Below, piece after piece: positions 40,385 to 49,291 of a stretch of 52,049 nucleotides of DNA. The notes below the pieces were generated by a model. That model made no database searches. It was given only the letters and a program-made list of their open reading frames with translations, and had not been told where the DNA came from. The position numbers and the translations under genes are program-made. The stretch's first letter is position 1; each line of letters starts with the position of its first letter. Origin of the DNA: an uncultured Actinomycetes bacterium (GTDB taxonomy: Bacteria > Actinomycetota > Actinomycetes > UBA12327). The stretch lies in the NCBI GenBank assembly GCA_903920865.1, contig CAIXNN010000075.1, forward strand, positions 1 through 52,049, in the 5' to 3' direction.

Positions 40385-42001
40385 ATGAGGTCAACACCTG
40401 CCCAGCACCAGCTGAGCCTGGACGATGTGGGCACCCCTTTAATCGAGACCACTTTTGTCATCGTGGACTTGGAGACAACCGGCGGCGGCGCATCGGATTG
40501 CATCACTGAAATCGGTGCCGTGAAAGTCCAAGGCGGGCAAGTACTCGGTGAGTTCGCCACACTGGTTGACCCAGGCACCCCAATCAGCGCCATGATTTCC
40601 GTGCTCACCGGGATCACCGATTCGATGGTGGCCAATGCACCCAGTCTTGATGAAGTCCTGCCCAGCTTCCTTGAGTTCTTAGGCAACGCAACTCTGGTCG
40701 CGCACAACGCAGGTTTTGATGTTGGATTTCTCAAGCGCGCCTGCGTTGAAAAGGGATATACCTGGCCGCGCCCAGCAATTGTTGACACGGTCAAAGTTGC
40801 CCGCGCCAGTCTGTCTAGAGATGAAGTTCCCAATGTCAAACTCGCAACGTTGGCTCACTTTTTCAATGCACCCACCCAGCCCACGCACCGAGCTCTGGAT
40901 GATGCACGAGCAACTGTCCACGTTTTGCACTGCCTGATTGAACGACTGGGCACATTGCACGTTCGCAGCCTTGAAGATTTGCTTGAGGTCTCAACGCAGG
41001 TCCCAGACACAGTGCGACGCAAGTCCGCATTAGCCGATCACTTGCCCGATAGTCCTGGCGTGTACCAATTCAAGGACGGTCAAGGTCAGGTTCTCTACAT
41101 CGGAACCAGCAAGTCCATCAAACGACGCGTGCGCACCTACTTCACCGCGGCCGAGACGCGCAAACGCATCAAATACATGGTCAGCTTGGTCGAGTCCGTG
41201 ACAGCGATCCCCTGCCCAACCGCCCTTGAAGCGCGCATAAGGGAACTGCGCCTGATCGCGCAATATCAACCGCAGTTCAATCAACGATCACGAAAACCAG
41301 AAAAGACGTATTGGATTGATCTGACTCACCCCCGCCTGCTCCTTCGAGCCGGACTGACTGGGCCATCGGATTGCCTCGGACCATTTGCTTCCCGCAGCAA
41401 TGGCGAAGCGGCTTTGGCATGTCTTGCCTCCGCCCGGCTTGAACACGACGGCCTCGACTTGAAGACCCTTGCTTCTTCGCCCGAACTAATTGTTCACACT
41501 GTGATGGCGCGCATTCAATTCTTGGTTCAGCAAGAACGATTTGAAGATGCAGCGCAACAGCGAGACCGCTTGGCCGCATACCTGACCGCTCGACGGTGGA
41601 GTGATAACGCACAACAACTTGCACGTTCAGGTTTGCTCGTGGCTACGGCACCGACGAGCCAGCGTCAAGGATGCAGCGATGTTGTGGTCATCACGCACGG
41701 GCGCTTTGCCGCATCGGCAACAGTGAAGGACGGTCAGCCGCTGAAAAAAATCGTTGATGCGTTGGTTGCCACGGCGCCGTTTTGCGAACCTAGCCTTTTA
41801 CCCCCAGCAATCGCCGAAGAAAGTACGGCGTTAATGCTCTGGCTACAAACACCCGGCTTGCGCCTGATCGAACTTGATGGATCGCTGCACAGTTCGCTGA
41901 CCTGCGCCGAGAAATTCCTCCATGTGTATCCGCACCTGCGGGGACATCACACAAGCTCCCGCGCACCTGGCAAGCCTTCGGGCCCTCAGGTCAGGCTTTA
42001 G
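40385..42001 (+). CDS. DEDDh 3'-5' exonuclease fused to UvrC-like GIY-YIG nuclease (Rv2191 type)
   Basis: 538 residues. The N-terminal exonuclease (about 18-185) has FVIVDLETTG (DxE), VAHNAGFDVGFL and HRALDDARATVHVL (HxxxxD), matching the DnaQ epsilon class. The GIY-YIG domain (about 215-300) has SPGVYQFKDGQGQVLYIGTS with the catalytic Arg/Glu further on in LEARIREL. A UvrB-binding-like stretch QQERFEDAAQQRDRLAAYL lies near 375-393. It resembles the mycobacterial Rv2191 fusion, likely active in DNA repair. The start is set by the -10 at 40372. The end overlaps trpD by 11 nt, convergently. Confidence 0.88.
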   Translation: MRSTPAQHQLSLDDVGTPLIETTFVIVDLETTGGGASDCITEIGAVKVQGGQVLGEFATLVDPGTPISAMISVLTGITDSMVANAPSLDEVLPSFLEFLGNATLVAHNAGFDVGFLKRACVEKGYTWPRPAIVDTVKVARASLSRDEVPNVKLATLAHFFNAPTQPTHRALDDARATVHVLHCLIERLGTLHVRSLEDLLEVSTQVPDTVRRKSALADHLPDSPGVYQFKDGQGQVLYIGTSKSIKRRVRTYFTAAETRKRIKYMVSLVESVTAIPCPTALEARIRELRLIAQYQPQFNQRSRKPEKTYWIDLTHPRLLLRAGLTGPSDCLGPFASRSNGEAALACLASARLEHDGLDLKTLASSPELIVHTVMARIQFLVQQERFEDAAQQRDRLAAYLTARRWSDNAQQLARSGLLVATAPTSQRQGCSDVVVITHGRFAASATVKDGQPLKKIVDALVATAPFCEPSLLPPAIAEESTALMLWLQTPGLRLIELDGSLHSSLTCAEKFLHVYPHLRGHHTSSRAPGKPSGPQVRL

Positions 42002-43076
42002 CCACCGTGGCAGCTACCCAAGCCTGCAACACTGATGCTGCGCCGCCACCATCCAAACTCACACGCACCTGATCCATAGCCTCAACGAAGGCATCCTCAA
42101 GTTTTGGCCAACTTGCTCCAGCATCAGCCTTAGACATCTCAAGCGCCACCAATGCTGCTGCCGCGTTGGCAACCACCACATCGCGAACCGGCCCGGTTTT
42201 ACCGGCAAAGACATCGCGAGCAATAGCTGCATTGACGGCAGGGTCGCCGCCTAGCAAGTCGGTTGGGCTTGCTGGGGTCAAGCCAAGACGTTGCGGACTC
42301 AGCGAATCTTCAGTGACCGTGCCACCGTGCACCCGCCATACCTGAGTGGTGGTGGTGGTGGTGATTTCATCGAGCCCATCATCGCCACGAAAAACTAGAG
42401 CGGTGGACTGGCGATGAGCAAAAACATCGGCGATAAGTCGAGCCCGTCGAAGATCACCACAACCAACCGCTGATGCTGTTGGTTGCGCCGGATTTGAAAG
42501 CGGACCCAAGATATTGAAAATAGTCGGAATCCCTAGTTCCTTGCGGGTAGGCCCGACAAAACGCATCGATGGGTGAAAGATCGGGGCAAAACAAAAAGTG
42601 ATCCCCACACTTCTTCCAACAGCTTCAACAGCATCTGGTGTCAACGACAAGTCAATGCCAAGTGCTTCAAGAAGGTCAGCGGAACCACAGGCCGACGATG
42701 CTGCCCGATTTCCGTGTTTGACCACGTGCGCACCAGTTCCCGCCACAGCGATAGCTGCCATCGTGGAAATGTTGACCGAATTGGATCGATCTCCACCGGT
42801 GCCCACAACATCAACCGCATGACCTGGAATATCAATCAGTTTGGCGTGCGCCAACATCGCCTCGACCAGCCCATTGACCTCTGCTGGCGTCTCGCCCTTG
42901 GCACGCATTGCCACCAGAAATCCGGCCATCTGCACTGCAGAGGCGGCATCGGTCATGATCTGATTCATTGCCCATGTGGTGACGAGCGGATCTAGGTCAT
43001 AGCCATGAAGTAGGTCAGTGAAAATGTCCGACCACGTTGGAACATCTGGATTGACAACAGATGCAATCTCAGCCAC
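41991..43076 (-). CDS. trpD: Anthranilate phosphoribosyltransferase
   Basis: 361 residues. It transfers phosphoribose from PRPP to anthranilate in tryptophan synthesis. The glycine-rich site DVVGTGGDRSNSVNISTMAA is at about residues 89-108, followed by VVKHGNRAASSACGSADLLEALG near 118-140 and GPTRKELGIPTIFNILGPLSNP near 175-196. A run of six threonines near 241-246 is typical of the family in actinobacteria. The GTG at 43076 has TAGAAG 5 nt before it, a poor -10 match. Rv2192c is the M. tuberculosis counterpart at this position. No other trp gene is nearby. Confidence 0.94.
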   Translation of the reverse strand: MAEIASVVNPDVPTWSDIFTDLLHGYDLDPLVTTWAMNQIMTDAASAVQMAGFLVAMRAKGETPAEVNGLVEAMLAHAKLIDIPGHAVDVVGTGGDRSNSVNISTMAAIAVAGTGAHVVKHGNRAASSACGSADLLEALGIDLSLTPDAVEAVGRSVGITFCFAPIFHPSMRFVGPTRKELGIPTIFNILGPLSNPAQPTASAVGCGDLRRARLIADVFAHRQSTALVFRGDDGLDEITTTTTTQVWRVHGGTVTEDSLSPQRLGLTPASPTDLLGGDPAVNAAIARDVFAGKTGPVRDVVVANAAAALVALEMSKADAGASWPKLEDAFVEAMDQVRVSLDGGGAASVLQAWVAATVAKA

Positions 43077-43084
43077 GACGACTT

Positions 43085-43516
43085 CTATCGAGCCGAGGGG
43101 GAATCTGAGGTTCCCACTAAACGGCGACGTAAAAGATCAGCAACGGCATGCGCTACCTCAATGGCATCAAGCGGATGTTGAACCACAGCATCGGCATTTG
43201 ACCAGCGTGCTAACCATTCGTCTTCTTTACGACCGGTGAGCAAAAGAATCGGCGGGCATTGATAAATCTCCTCTTTCAAGGATTTACATACACCCATTCC
43301 ACCAACCGGGACAGCTTCACCGTCCAAGATGATGACATCGATTCCGCCCTTTGCGACCTCATCGCGAACTATGGTGGCGGTGGCCACTTCGGTCACAACA
43401 ATGGTGGGCAACTCAGGTGCTGGTCGTGACCCCAGAGCCATCACAACGCTGCGTCGAATGGCCGAGTCGTCGCTATAAACGAGGACTTGCATGGGCGATC
43501 GTGTGGGGTCGGTCAC
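43085..43516 (-). CDS. Orphan receiver-domain protein
   Basis: 143 residues with a single CheY-like fold and no output domain. The acidic pair is in LVYSDDSAIRRS, the probable phospho-acceptor Asp is in VIILDGEAVPVGG, and LLLTGRKED covers the Thr switch region. The C-terminal helix runs to the end. The GTG at 43516 is chosen because TAGGAT lies 7 nt upstream; an ATG 24 nt downstream would also give a complete receiver. It shares its strand with trpD but faces ctaE divergently. The partner kinase and the output are not visible here. Confidence 0.78.
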   Translation of the reverse strand: MTDPTRSPMQVLVYSDDSAIRRSVVMALGSRPAPELPTIVVTEVATATIVRDEVAKGGIDVIILDGEAVPVGGMGVCKSLKEEIYQCPPILLLTGRKEDEWLARWSNADAVVQHPLDAIEVAHAVADLLRRRLVGTSDSPSAR

Positions 43517-43523
43517 AAACCCA

Positions 43524-43529
43524 ATCCTA
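43524..43529 (-). promoter_or_regulatory. Putative leaderless -10 (TAGGAT) for the receiver gene
   Basis: Minus-strand TAGGAT, 7 nt, then GTG at 43516. It supports an 8-residue-longer protein than the first in-frame ATG. Confidence 0.45.
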
Positions 43530-43588
43530 AGCCCCGACGCGCCATTTTTTGTGGGTGGGGTCAGCGCCTCGCAGGCGTGAACTAGTGA

Positions 43589-43594
43589 CAGAAT
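43589..43594 (+). promoter_or_regulatory. Possible leaderless -10 (CAGAAT) for ctaE-qcrCAB
   Basis: CAGAAT stands 6 nt before the GTG at 43601. The first base departs from TANNNT, so the call is weaker. It would drive the respiratory operon. Confidence 0.35.
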
Positions 43595-43600
43595 CATCTC

Positions 43601-44206
43601 GTGACCAGCGCAACGGCAATCCAGACTCCTAAAGCTTCGGGACCCATAAATCGGCCAAACATGGTGGCAGTTGGCACCGTTGTGTGGCTGGCGTCAGAGT
43701 TGATGTTCTTCGCAGCCCTTTTCGCGATGTACTTCACTTCTCGCGCGGTTAATCCTGAGCTGTGGGCCAAAGAGACGCAAATCCTTAATATCCCCTTTGC
43801 CGCGGTTAACACCACGATTTTGGTGCTCTCCTCAGTCACCTGCCAATTAGGAGTCTTTGCGGCCGAGCGTGGCGACGTGAAGAAGTTGCGATCATGGTTT
43901 GTTCTGACCTTCTTCTTGGGCGCAATCTTCATCGGTGGCCAAATTTTCGAATACTCGAATTTGGTCAAGGAAAACCTCACACTGTCATCAAATGTTTACG
44001 GCTCAGCGTTCTACTTGACTACTGGATTCCACGGTCTACACGTAACCGGTGGTCTGATCGCATTCTTGTTTGTCTTGGGTCGCACTTACGCGGCAAAGAA
44101 ATTTGGTCATGAGCAAGCCACGTCAGCCATCGTCGTGTCGTACTACTGGCACTTCGTTGACGTGGTCTGGATTGGCCTTTTTGCCACCATCTACCTGATC
44201 AAGTAA
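43601..44206 (+). CDS. ctaE: Cytochrome c oxidase subunit III
   Basis: 201 residues with five predicted helices, the short actinobacterial form. Landmarks are [21 protein letters not shown] near residues 28-48, [19 protein letters not shown] near 137-155 and [15 protein letters not shown] near 180-194, the typical C-terminal signature. It belongs to the aa3-type oxidase of the membrane bcc-aa3 supercomplex. It starts the run ctaE-qcrC-qcrA-qcrB, as in other actinobacteria. No heme or copper ligand is expected in this subunit. Confidence 0.95.
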   Translation: MTSATAIQTPKASGPINRPNMVAVGTVVWLASELMFFAALFAMYFTSRAVNPELWAKETQILNIPFAAVNTTILVLSSVTCQLGVFAAERGDVKKLRSWFVLTFFLGAIFIGGQIFEYSNLVKENLTLSSNVYGSAFYLTTGFHGLHVTGGLIAFLFVLGRTYAAKKFGHEQATSAIVVSYYWHFVDVVWIGLFATIYLIK

Positions 44207-44215
44207 GGGAATCAC

Positions 44216-45043
44216 GTGTCCGCAGGATCACCCCGTCGCAGACGACCCATTGCCACAGCGGCCCTGGTCACCGTTGGGCTAGTACTCATGGGTGGGCTGT
44301 ATGCCGCAGCTAGCTCGCTTGCCTCACCAGCTCGAGCCGGGACCAACGAAGCCTCCCCCGAGCTGATCAGCCAAGGAGCCCAGCTCTACAAAGAAGGTTG
44401 CGCCTCCTGTCACGGATTAAATCTTGAAGGTGTGCCAGCAGATTCCACCAACAAAGCCAATCCGAAGGTCAACGGACCAACTCTGATTGGCGTGGGTGCT
44501 GCCGCCGTTGATTTCCAAGTAAGCACTGGGCGCATGCCAGTGGGTGCTTACGGCAAGCAAGTTGTGGCCGGTCGCTCTTCGTACACCGAAGAAGAAACAT
44601 CTGCGTTGGCGGCCTACGTTGCCTCCTTTGCTCCTGGCCCAGCCATTCCATCAAAGGAAGACTTAGACACCACCGATGCCAGCCTTGCTGAGGGTGGCGA
44701 ACTCTTCCGCACCAACTGTTCCCAATGTCACAACTTTGCTGCCCAAGGTGGAGCGCTCAGCGACGGAACTTTTGCACCCTCGATTGATCCGAGCCAACCG
44801 AACCACATTTGGGAAGCAATGCTCACCGGCCCGCAGAACATGCCCGTCTTCAATGACACCACGGTCAACCCTGACGAGAAGCGAGCCATCATCAAGTACA
44901 TCGCCAGCATTAAGGCCGAGTCAAACCCCGGCGGGGCTCCACTCGGTCGAGTAGGTCCAGTCAGCGAAGGCTTGCTGTTGTGGACCCTTGGACTCGGCGC
45001 GCTGATTGCGTGCTCTGTGTGGTTGGGAGCGAAGGCTAAATGA
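44216..45043 (+). CDS. qcrC: Cytochrome bc1 complex diheme cytochrome c subunit
   Basis: 275 residues. An N-terminal membrane helix (about 15-34) precedes two cytochrome c domains with heme motifs CASCHG near residues 62-67 and CSQCHN near 168-173; the second domain's Met ligand is probably in PQNMPVF. A C-terminal helix (about 248-272) anchors the protein. As in other actinobacteria, the diheme QcrC passes electrons straight to the aa3 oxidase without soluble cytochrome c. The GTG has AGGGA 5 nt before it. Overlaps qcrA by 4 nt (ATGA). Confidence 0.95.
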   Translation: MSAGSPRRRRPIATAALVTVGLVLMGGLYAAASSLASPARAGTNEASPELISQGAQLYKEGCASCHGLNLEGVPADSTNKANPKVNGPTLIGVGAAAVDFQVSTGRMPVGAYGKQVVAGRSSYTEEETSALAAYVASFAPGPAIPSKEDLDTTDASLAEGGELFRTNCSQCHNFAAQGGALSDGTFAPSIDPSQPNHIWEAMLTGPQNMPVFNDTTVNPDEKRAIIKYIASIKAESNPGGAPLGRVGPVSEGLLLWTLGLGALIACSVWLGAKAK

Positions 45044-46053
45044 GTCAGGACACTTCTGGGGAGTTGGAAAAGGCTCAAGAAAGAGAGCACGAACTTGAAC
45101 ACGTGCTTCGGCGCACCGACACTAACCCGCGAGCAGCTCAGCGGGCTGAGCGCCAAGTGGCCATCATGTTTGGCCTATCCATGCTGGCGAGCATCGGTTT
45201 TGTTGCCGCCTATGTCGGAATCTCCAAGACCGCTTCAATCAACATCCCCATCATTGGATCCATCGGTCTGCTTAACCTGGCTTTGGGTCTTGCCTCAGGT
45301 TTGGGTCTGTTCCTCATCGGAGCAGGGGCGATTCACTGGGCCCGCCAATTGATGAGCGATGAAGAAATCATTGACGAGCGCAAATCATTTGCCGCCGACG
45401 ATCAGACTCGAGCCCAAGTAGTTGAGGACTTCCAACAGGGCGCCGAGGAAAGCGGCTTCATGAAGCGCCCGCTGATTCGACGCACCTTGTTGGCCGCCAT
45501 GGCTTTGATGCCGATTCCAGCCATCGTGCTGCTTCGTGACCTTGGGCCGCTTCCGGAAACCAAGTCTCGTAACACTTTGTGGCGGAGCGGATCGCGCATT
45601 GTCCAAGACATTTCCTACAAGCCCATTCGTCCAGAAGACATCCCCTTGGGTGGCTTGGTGGCCAGTGCCCTACCGGCTGATCTGAAAGCCATCGAAGAAG
45701 AACAGGGCACCCTCAACGAGCGAGCCAAAGCCTCCATCATCTTGGTCCGCATGGCCCCCGATGAGATTCGCTCGCAACAAATCCAAGATGGCGACTACCA
45801 AGGCATCCTGGCTTTCTCCAAGATTTGCACCCACCTGGGCTGTCCCATCGCGCTGTACCAACAGCGCACCAAGCACTTACTGTGCCCGTGCCACCAGTCA
45901 ACCTTTGACTTAGCTGACAGTGGCAACGTGATCTTTGGTCCTGCAGCGCGACGTTTGCCACAGCTTGCTATTACAGTTGATGGACAGGGCTATTTGGTCG
46001 CAAAAGAAGGCTTCCAAGAACCTGTCGGACCGAGTTTCTGGGAGCGCGGATGA
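45040..46053 (+). CDS. qcrA: Cytochrome bc1 complex Rieske iron-sulphur subunit
   Basis: 337 residues. Three membrane helices (about 42-62, 70-100 and 145-165) replace the single anchor of other Rieske proteins, the usual actinobacterial form. The C-terminal Rieske domain binds a 2Fe-2S cluster through CTHLGC near residues 264-269 and CPCHQSTFD near 284-292. It takes electrons from menaquinol and passes them to QcrC. Both ends overlap neighbours by 4 nt, so qcrCAB is tightly coupled. Confidence 0.96.
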   Translation: MSQDTSGELEKAQEREHELEHVLRRTDTNPRAAQRAERQVAIMFGLSMLASIGFVAAYVGISKTASINIPIIGSIGLLNLALGLASGLGLFLIGAGAIHWARQLMSDEEIIDERKSFAADDQTRAQVVEDFQQGAEESGFMKRPLIRRTLLAAMALMPIPAIVLLRDLGPLPETKSRNTLWRSGSRIVQDISYKPIRPEDIPLGGLVASALPADLKAIEEEQGTLNERAKASIILVRMAPDEIRSQQIQDGDYQGILAFSKICTHLGCPIALYQQRTKHLLCPCHQSTFDLADSGNVIFGPAARRLPQLAITVDGQGYLVAKEGFQEPVGPSFWERG

Positions 46054-47696
46054 GCACCACCCAACGTGCCGTAGCCACGACGACAACCTGGATCGATGAC
46101 CGCATCGGTGCTGGCAAGTGGCTCAAGAAGAACCTTCGCAAGGTGTTCCCCGACCACTGGTCATTCATGCTCGGCGAAATCGCCCTGTACTCCTTCATTT
46201 TGTTGTTGCTGACCGGCGTTTACCTAACGTTGTTCTTCAACCCTTCGATGAAGGAAGTCATCTACAACGGTTCATACGCCCCGCTCAATGGAATCTCCAT
46301 GACGCAGGCATACGAATCCACGTTGCGGGTGAGCTTTGATGTTCGCGGTGGGCTCTTAGTTCGCCAGATCCACCACTGGGCCGCTTTACTCTTCGTTGCA
46401 TCGGTCAGCGTTCACATGCTGAGAATCTTCTTCACTGGTGCTTTCCGCAAGCCACGCGAGCTCAACTGGGTGATCGGTGTTGGCCTGATGACGCTAGCCA
46501 TCCTTGAAGGATTTGCTGGCTACTCGCTCCCCGACGACCTACTCTCGGGCACCGGACTTCGCATCGCCCAAGGAATCGTCTTAGCTATCCCGCTGGTGGG
46601 TAGTTACGTTTCATCCTTCCTCTTTGGTGGCGAGTTCCCCGGTACTGACTTCATCCCGCGGCTGTATTCGATTCACATTTTGCTGATCCCTGGAATTTTG
46701 CTGGGAACCTTGACCGCTCACTTGCTCTTGGTGTGGTACCAAAAGCACACCCAGTTCCCCGGCCCGGGACGCACCAATAAAAACGTTGTCGGCTTCCCGC
46801 TGTTCCCGGTGTACACCGCTAAAGCCGGTGGGTTCTTCTTCATCGTCTCGGGCATCATCACGTTGATGAGTGCAATGTTCACCATCAACCCGATTTGGCT
46901 CTACGGTCCCTACGTTCCCGACCAGGTCACTGCTGGCTCCCAGCCTGACTGGTACATCGGTTGGCTGGACGGCGCGGTTCGAGTCATCCCGAACTGGGAA
47001 ACGGTGATCTTTGGTCACAACATCAGTTGGAACATCCTGCTTCCAGCCTTGATCATCCCCGGAATCATGTTCACCTTGCTGGCGCTCTACCCGTGGATCG
47101 AAGCCAAGGCCACCGGAGACAAGAGCGAACATCACCTGCTTGATCGTCCACGAAACGCTCCCACTCGCACCGGCTTAGGAGCCATGGGGCTGTCCTTCTA
47201 CATCCTGATTTGGATCAGTGGTGGAAACGACATCATCGCCCAAGCTTTTAGTTGGTCTATTAACTCCATCACGTGGACCATTCGCGTCCTACTGATCGTG
47301 TTGCCACCGGTCGTGTTCATCATTACTCGGCGGATCTGTCTGGGTCTGCAGCGTCGCGATCGTGACAAGCTCATCCACGGGCGCGAGACCGGCATCATCA
47401 AGCGCATGCCAAGTGGTGAATACCTTGAGGTTCACGCACCGATTAGCGAGGCTTCTCGGGCCAAGTTGATCTCAGCTCGTGAAAGCCACTACGCACCGCT
47501 TGAGGCAGGCCCAAGCCATGATGAAAACGGTGTGAAGGCTCCGAAGAAGGGTCGCTTGGGAGTCAAGCTCTCGAACTTCTACTTCGCCAATCGCGTGGTT
47601 CCGCCTACGGACGAGGAAATCGCTGAGGGTCAACACCATGCTGCAGACGACCTAGAAACAGTGCGTCCCAGCGGACAGATCACCAGCGGTCACTAG
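46050..47696 (+). CDS. qcrB: Cytochrome bc1 complex cytochrome b subunit
   Basis: 548 residues with about nine helices. The heme-ligand His pairs lie in RQIHHWAALLFVASVSVHML near residues 105-124 and in YSIHILLIP with LTAHLLLVWYQKH near 206-233. The quinol-site motif appears as PDDLLSG near residues 164-170, with a GYSLPDD context. A long C-terminal hydrophilic tail (about 430-548) is typical of actinobacterial QcrB. It oxidises menaquinol in the bcc-aa3 supercomplex. After its stop a 9-bp hairpin separates it from the opposing ABC gene. Confidence 0.96.
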   Translation: MSTTQRAVATTTTWIDDRIGAGKWLKKNLRKVFPDHWSFMLGEIALYSFILLLLTGVYLTLFFNPSMKEVIYNGSYAPLNGISMTQAYESTLRVSFDVRGGLLVRQIHHWAALLFVASVSVHMLRIFFTGAFRKPRELNWVIGVGLMTLAILEGFAGYSLPDDLLSGTGLRIAQGIVLAIPLVGSYVSSFLFGGEFPGTDFIPRLYSIHILLIPGILLGTLTAHLLLVWYQKHTQFPGPGRTNKNVVGFPLFPVYTAKAGGFFFIVSGIITLMSAMFTINPIWLYGPYVPDQVTAGSQPDWYIGWLDGAVRVIPNWETVIFGHNISWNILLPALIIPGIMFTLLALYPWIEAKATGDKSEHHLLDRPRNAPTRTGLGAMGLSFYILIWISGGNDIIAQAFSWSINSITWTIRVLLIVLPPVVFIITRRICLGLQRRDRDKLIHGRETGIIKRMPSGEYLEVHAPISEASRAKLISARESHYAPLEAGPSHDENGVKAPKKGRLGVKLSNFYFANRVVPPTDEEIAEGQHHAADDLETVRPSGQITSGH

Positions 47697-47705
47697 TTCG
47701 GGACC

Positions 47706-47731
47706 GGGCTCAGGGGGTATCTCCTGAGCCC
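47706..47731. terminator. Bidirectional hairpin between qcrB and the ABC ATPase gene
   Basis: GGGCTCAGG (47706-47714) and CCTGAGCCC (47723-47731) form a perfect 9-bp stem with an 8-nt loop. It lies between convergent genes and covers the ABC ATPase stop codon. No U-tract is seen on either strand. Confidence 0.55.
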
Positions 47732-48474
47732 ACATGCAAGGCCCGCAGAAGATCAAGTTCAAGTTGCTTTGCCTGATCACCAGCCAGCATGCTCATGGTG
47801 CGTGGCCGCTCTAGTGGAACGTCAAACTCCCCCACCACGCGCGCGGGGCGTTCGCTGAAAACATAGATCCGGTCTGAAAGCAAGACCGCTTCGCGAACAT
47901 CGTGAGTGATCAACAGGACGGTAAAGCGTTCACGTCCCCAAATTTGATCTAGCCACAGTTGCAGTTCGGTGCGAGTTAACGCATCCAAGGCCCCAAAGGG
48001 TTCGTCGAGTAGAAGGATGTCTCGACCCTGGGCAATGGTGCGGGCAAGTGCCACCCGCTGACGCATACCCCCGGACAGTTGATAGGGGTGCGAATCAGCA
48101 AACTCACGCAAGCCAAATGTTCCTAAGAGCTCGCCGGCTTGCTTCCTTGCTTGGCTCTTGCGCACGCGGCCAGCAACTTGATAGCCCAGAGCAACGTTGT
48201 CGCTCACGCTTCGCCATGGCAAGAGCACATCTGTCTGGGGCATCCAGGCAAAGGGGCTCCCTGATCCAGCTAAGCCTTGCCCATCGATAGCGATGCTTCC
48301 CGAATCAGCTGACTCAATACCCGTGAGCACGGACAGGAGAGTGGATTTTCCACACCCACTGGGGCCAAGGATGGAAACAAATTCGCCACGATCTACGTGA
48401 AGGTTTAAGCCATTAAGGACATCAAGGTCTCCATAGGCCTTGGTCAATGCATCTATTGCGATTCCCCGGTTCAC
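47710..48474 (-). CDS. ABC importer ATP-binding protein (nitrate/sulphonate/thiamine-precursor type)
   Basis: 254 residues. Walker A is GPSGCGKSTLLSVL near residues 37-50, the Q-loop region has AWMPQTDVLLPW near 75-86, the signature is LSGGMRQRVALARTIAQG near 133-150 and Walker B is LLLDEPFGALD near 154-164, followed by LLITHDVREAVLLSDR. This is the SsuB/TauB/ThiZ class. The start overlaps the permease stop by 4 nt. With the permease and the binding protein encoded divergently upstream it forms a full importer. Confidence 0.9.
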   Translation of the reverse strand: MNRGIAIDALTKAYGDLDVLNGLNLHVDRGEFVSILGPSGCGKSTLLSVLTGIESADSGSIAIDGQGLAGSGSPFAWMPQTDVLLPWRSVSDNVALGYQVAGRVRKSQARKQAGELLGTFGLREFADSHPYQLSGGMRQRVALARTIAQGRDILLLDEPFGALDALTRTELQLWLDQIWGRERFTVLLITHDVREAVLLSDRIYVFSERPARVVGEFDVPLERPRTMSMLAGDQAKQLELDLLRALHVGSGDTP

Positions 48475-49250
48475 TGAAGCACCTTTCGTGATGCTGCATA
48501 CCAGGGCATACAGAGGCGCTGAACAACGATGGTCAACCCGTAAAGACCTAACGTAATCAAAGCCGCCACCACTACCCCAGCCAAGACCAGGTCAGTTCTA
48601 AAGGAACCGCTAGCGCCTCTGATGTAAACCCCTAGTCCACTAACCGCCCCTGCATATTCAGCAAAAATTGCAGCCACCACGGCATATGTGATCCCAATCC
48701 GAAGTCCGGTGAAAAATCCCGGTAGCGCTGACGGAAGGCGCACCAAAGTAAAGACCGATACCTTCCCTGCTCCCATCGTGCGCAACAACGTCACAGCATC
48801 GCGCTCACTGGAGGCATAGCCATCAACGAGACCAACAACTACGGGGAAGAAGGTCACCAAGGTAACCAATAAAATCTTCGGCAAGAATCCAAATCCAAAC
48901 CAGATGACAAACAGTGGGGCAAGCACGACCAACGGAACGGTCTGACTGCCGATGAGCAGGGGCATCACAGCGCGATTGGCTCGCGGTGAAAGATCAAGAA
49001 GGACCGAAATAACGAATGCGAAGGCGACTGAGACGGCAAATCCAATAATGACTTCACGGACAGTGGGCACAGTGTTCTCCCACAGTGACTGCCGATCAGC
49101 CCAGCCAGCTGTCAGCACTCGAGAAAACGCAGGAAGCACGTTGTCGCCGATGGTGCTGCTTCGCGAATAGATTTCCCAGATCGCTAGCAAAACCGCTAGG
49201 AGTACCAGCGGAGCCAGGGACAGCCGCAGTGAACGCAGCACAGATTTCAC
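48471..49250 (-). CDS. ABC importer permease (SsuC/ThiX class)
   Basis: 259 residues with six helices, the first at about 11-30. The EAA loop reads DAVTLLRTMGAGKVSVFTLVRLPSALP near residues 167-193, matching binding-protein-dependent permeases of the nitrate/sulphonate/thiamine-precursor class. The GTG at 49250 is chosen because it follows the stop of a 10-codon leader frame by 1 nt and gives a normal short N-terminus. An upstream GTG at 49307 would add 19 residues, and I see no ribosome site for either. Overlaps the ATPase gene by 4 nt. Confidence 0.85.
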   Translation of the reverse strand: MKSVLRSLRLSLAPLVLLAVLLAIWEIYSRSSTIGDNVLPAFSRVLTAGWADRQSLWENTVPTVREVIIGFAVSVAFAFVISVLLDLSPRANRAVMPLLIGSQTVPLVVLAPLFVIWFGFGFLPKILLVTLVTFFPVVVGLVDGYASSERDAVTLLRTMGAGKVSVFTLVRLPSALPGFFTGLRIGITYAVVAAIFAEYAGAVSGLGVYIRGASGSFRTDLVLAGVVVAALITLGLYGLTIVVQRLCMPWYAASRKVLQ

Positions 49251-49251
49251 G

Positions 49252-49284
49252 TCATTTATCCACGGGCGAACAGGCAAGAAGCAT
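49252..49284 (-). CDS. Possible 10-codon leader peptide upstream of the permease
   Basis: An ATG at 49284 opens a frame encoding MLLACSPVDK and ending in TGA at 49254-49252, one base before the permease GTG. A TATCGT hexamer lies 7 nt before the ATG, the same geometry as the other leaderless starts in this window. Translation of the leader could hand ribosomes to the permease, which lacks a Shine-Dalgarno sequence. The alternative is that the permease simply starts at 49307 and the short frame is chance. Confidence 0.4.
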   Translation of the reverse strand: MLLACSPVDK

Positions 49285-49291
49285 GTCGTGG

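Noticed and set aside
42346-42365. GGT/ACC trinucleotide run in trpD
   Set aside because: It encodes the Thr-rich stretch normal at this place in actinobacterial TrpD. Six repeats in a coding region are not evidence of a contingency repeat.
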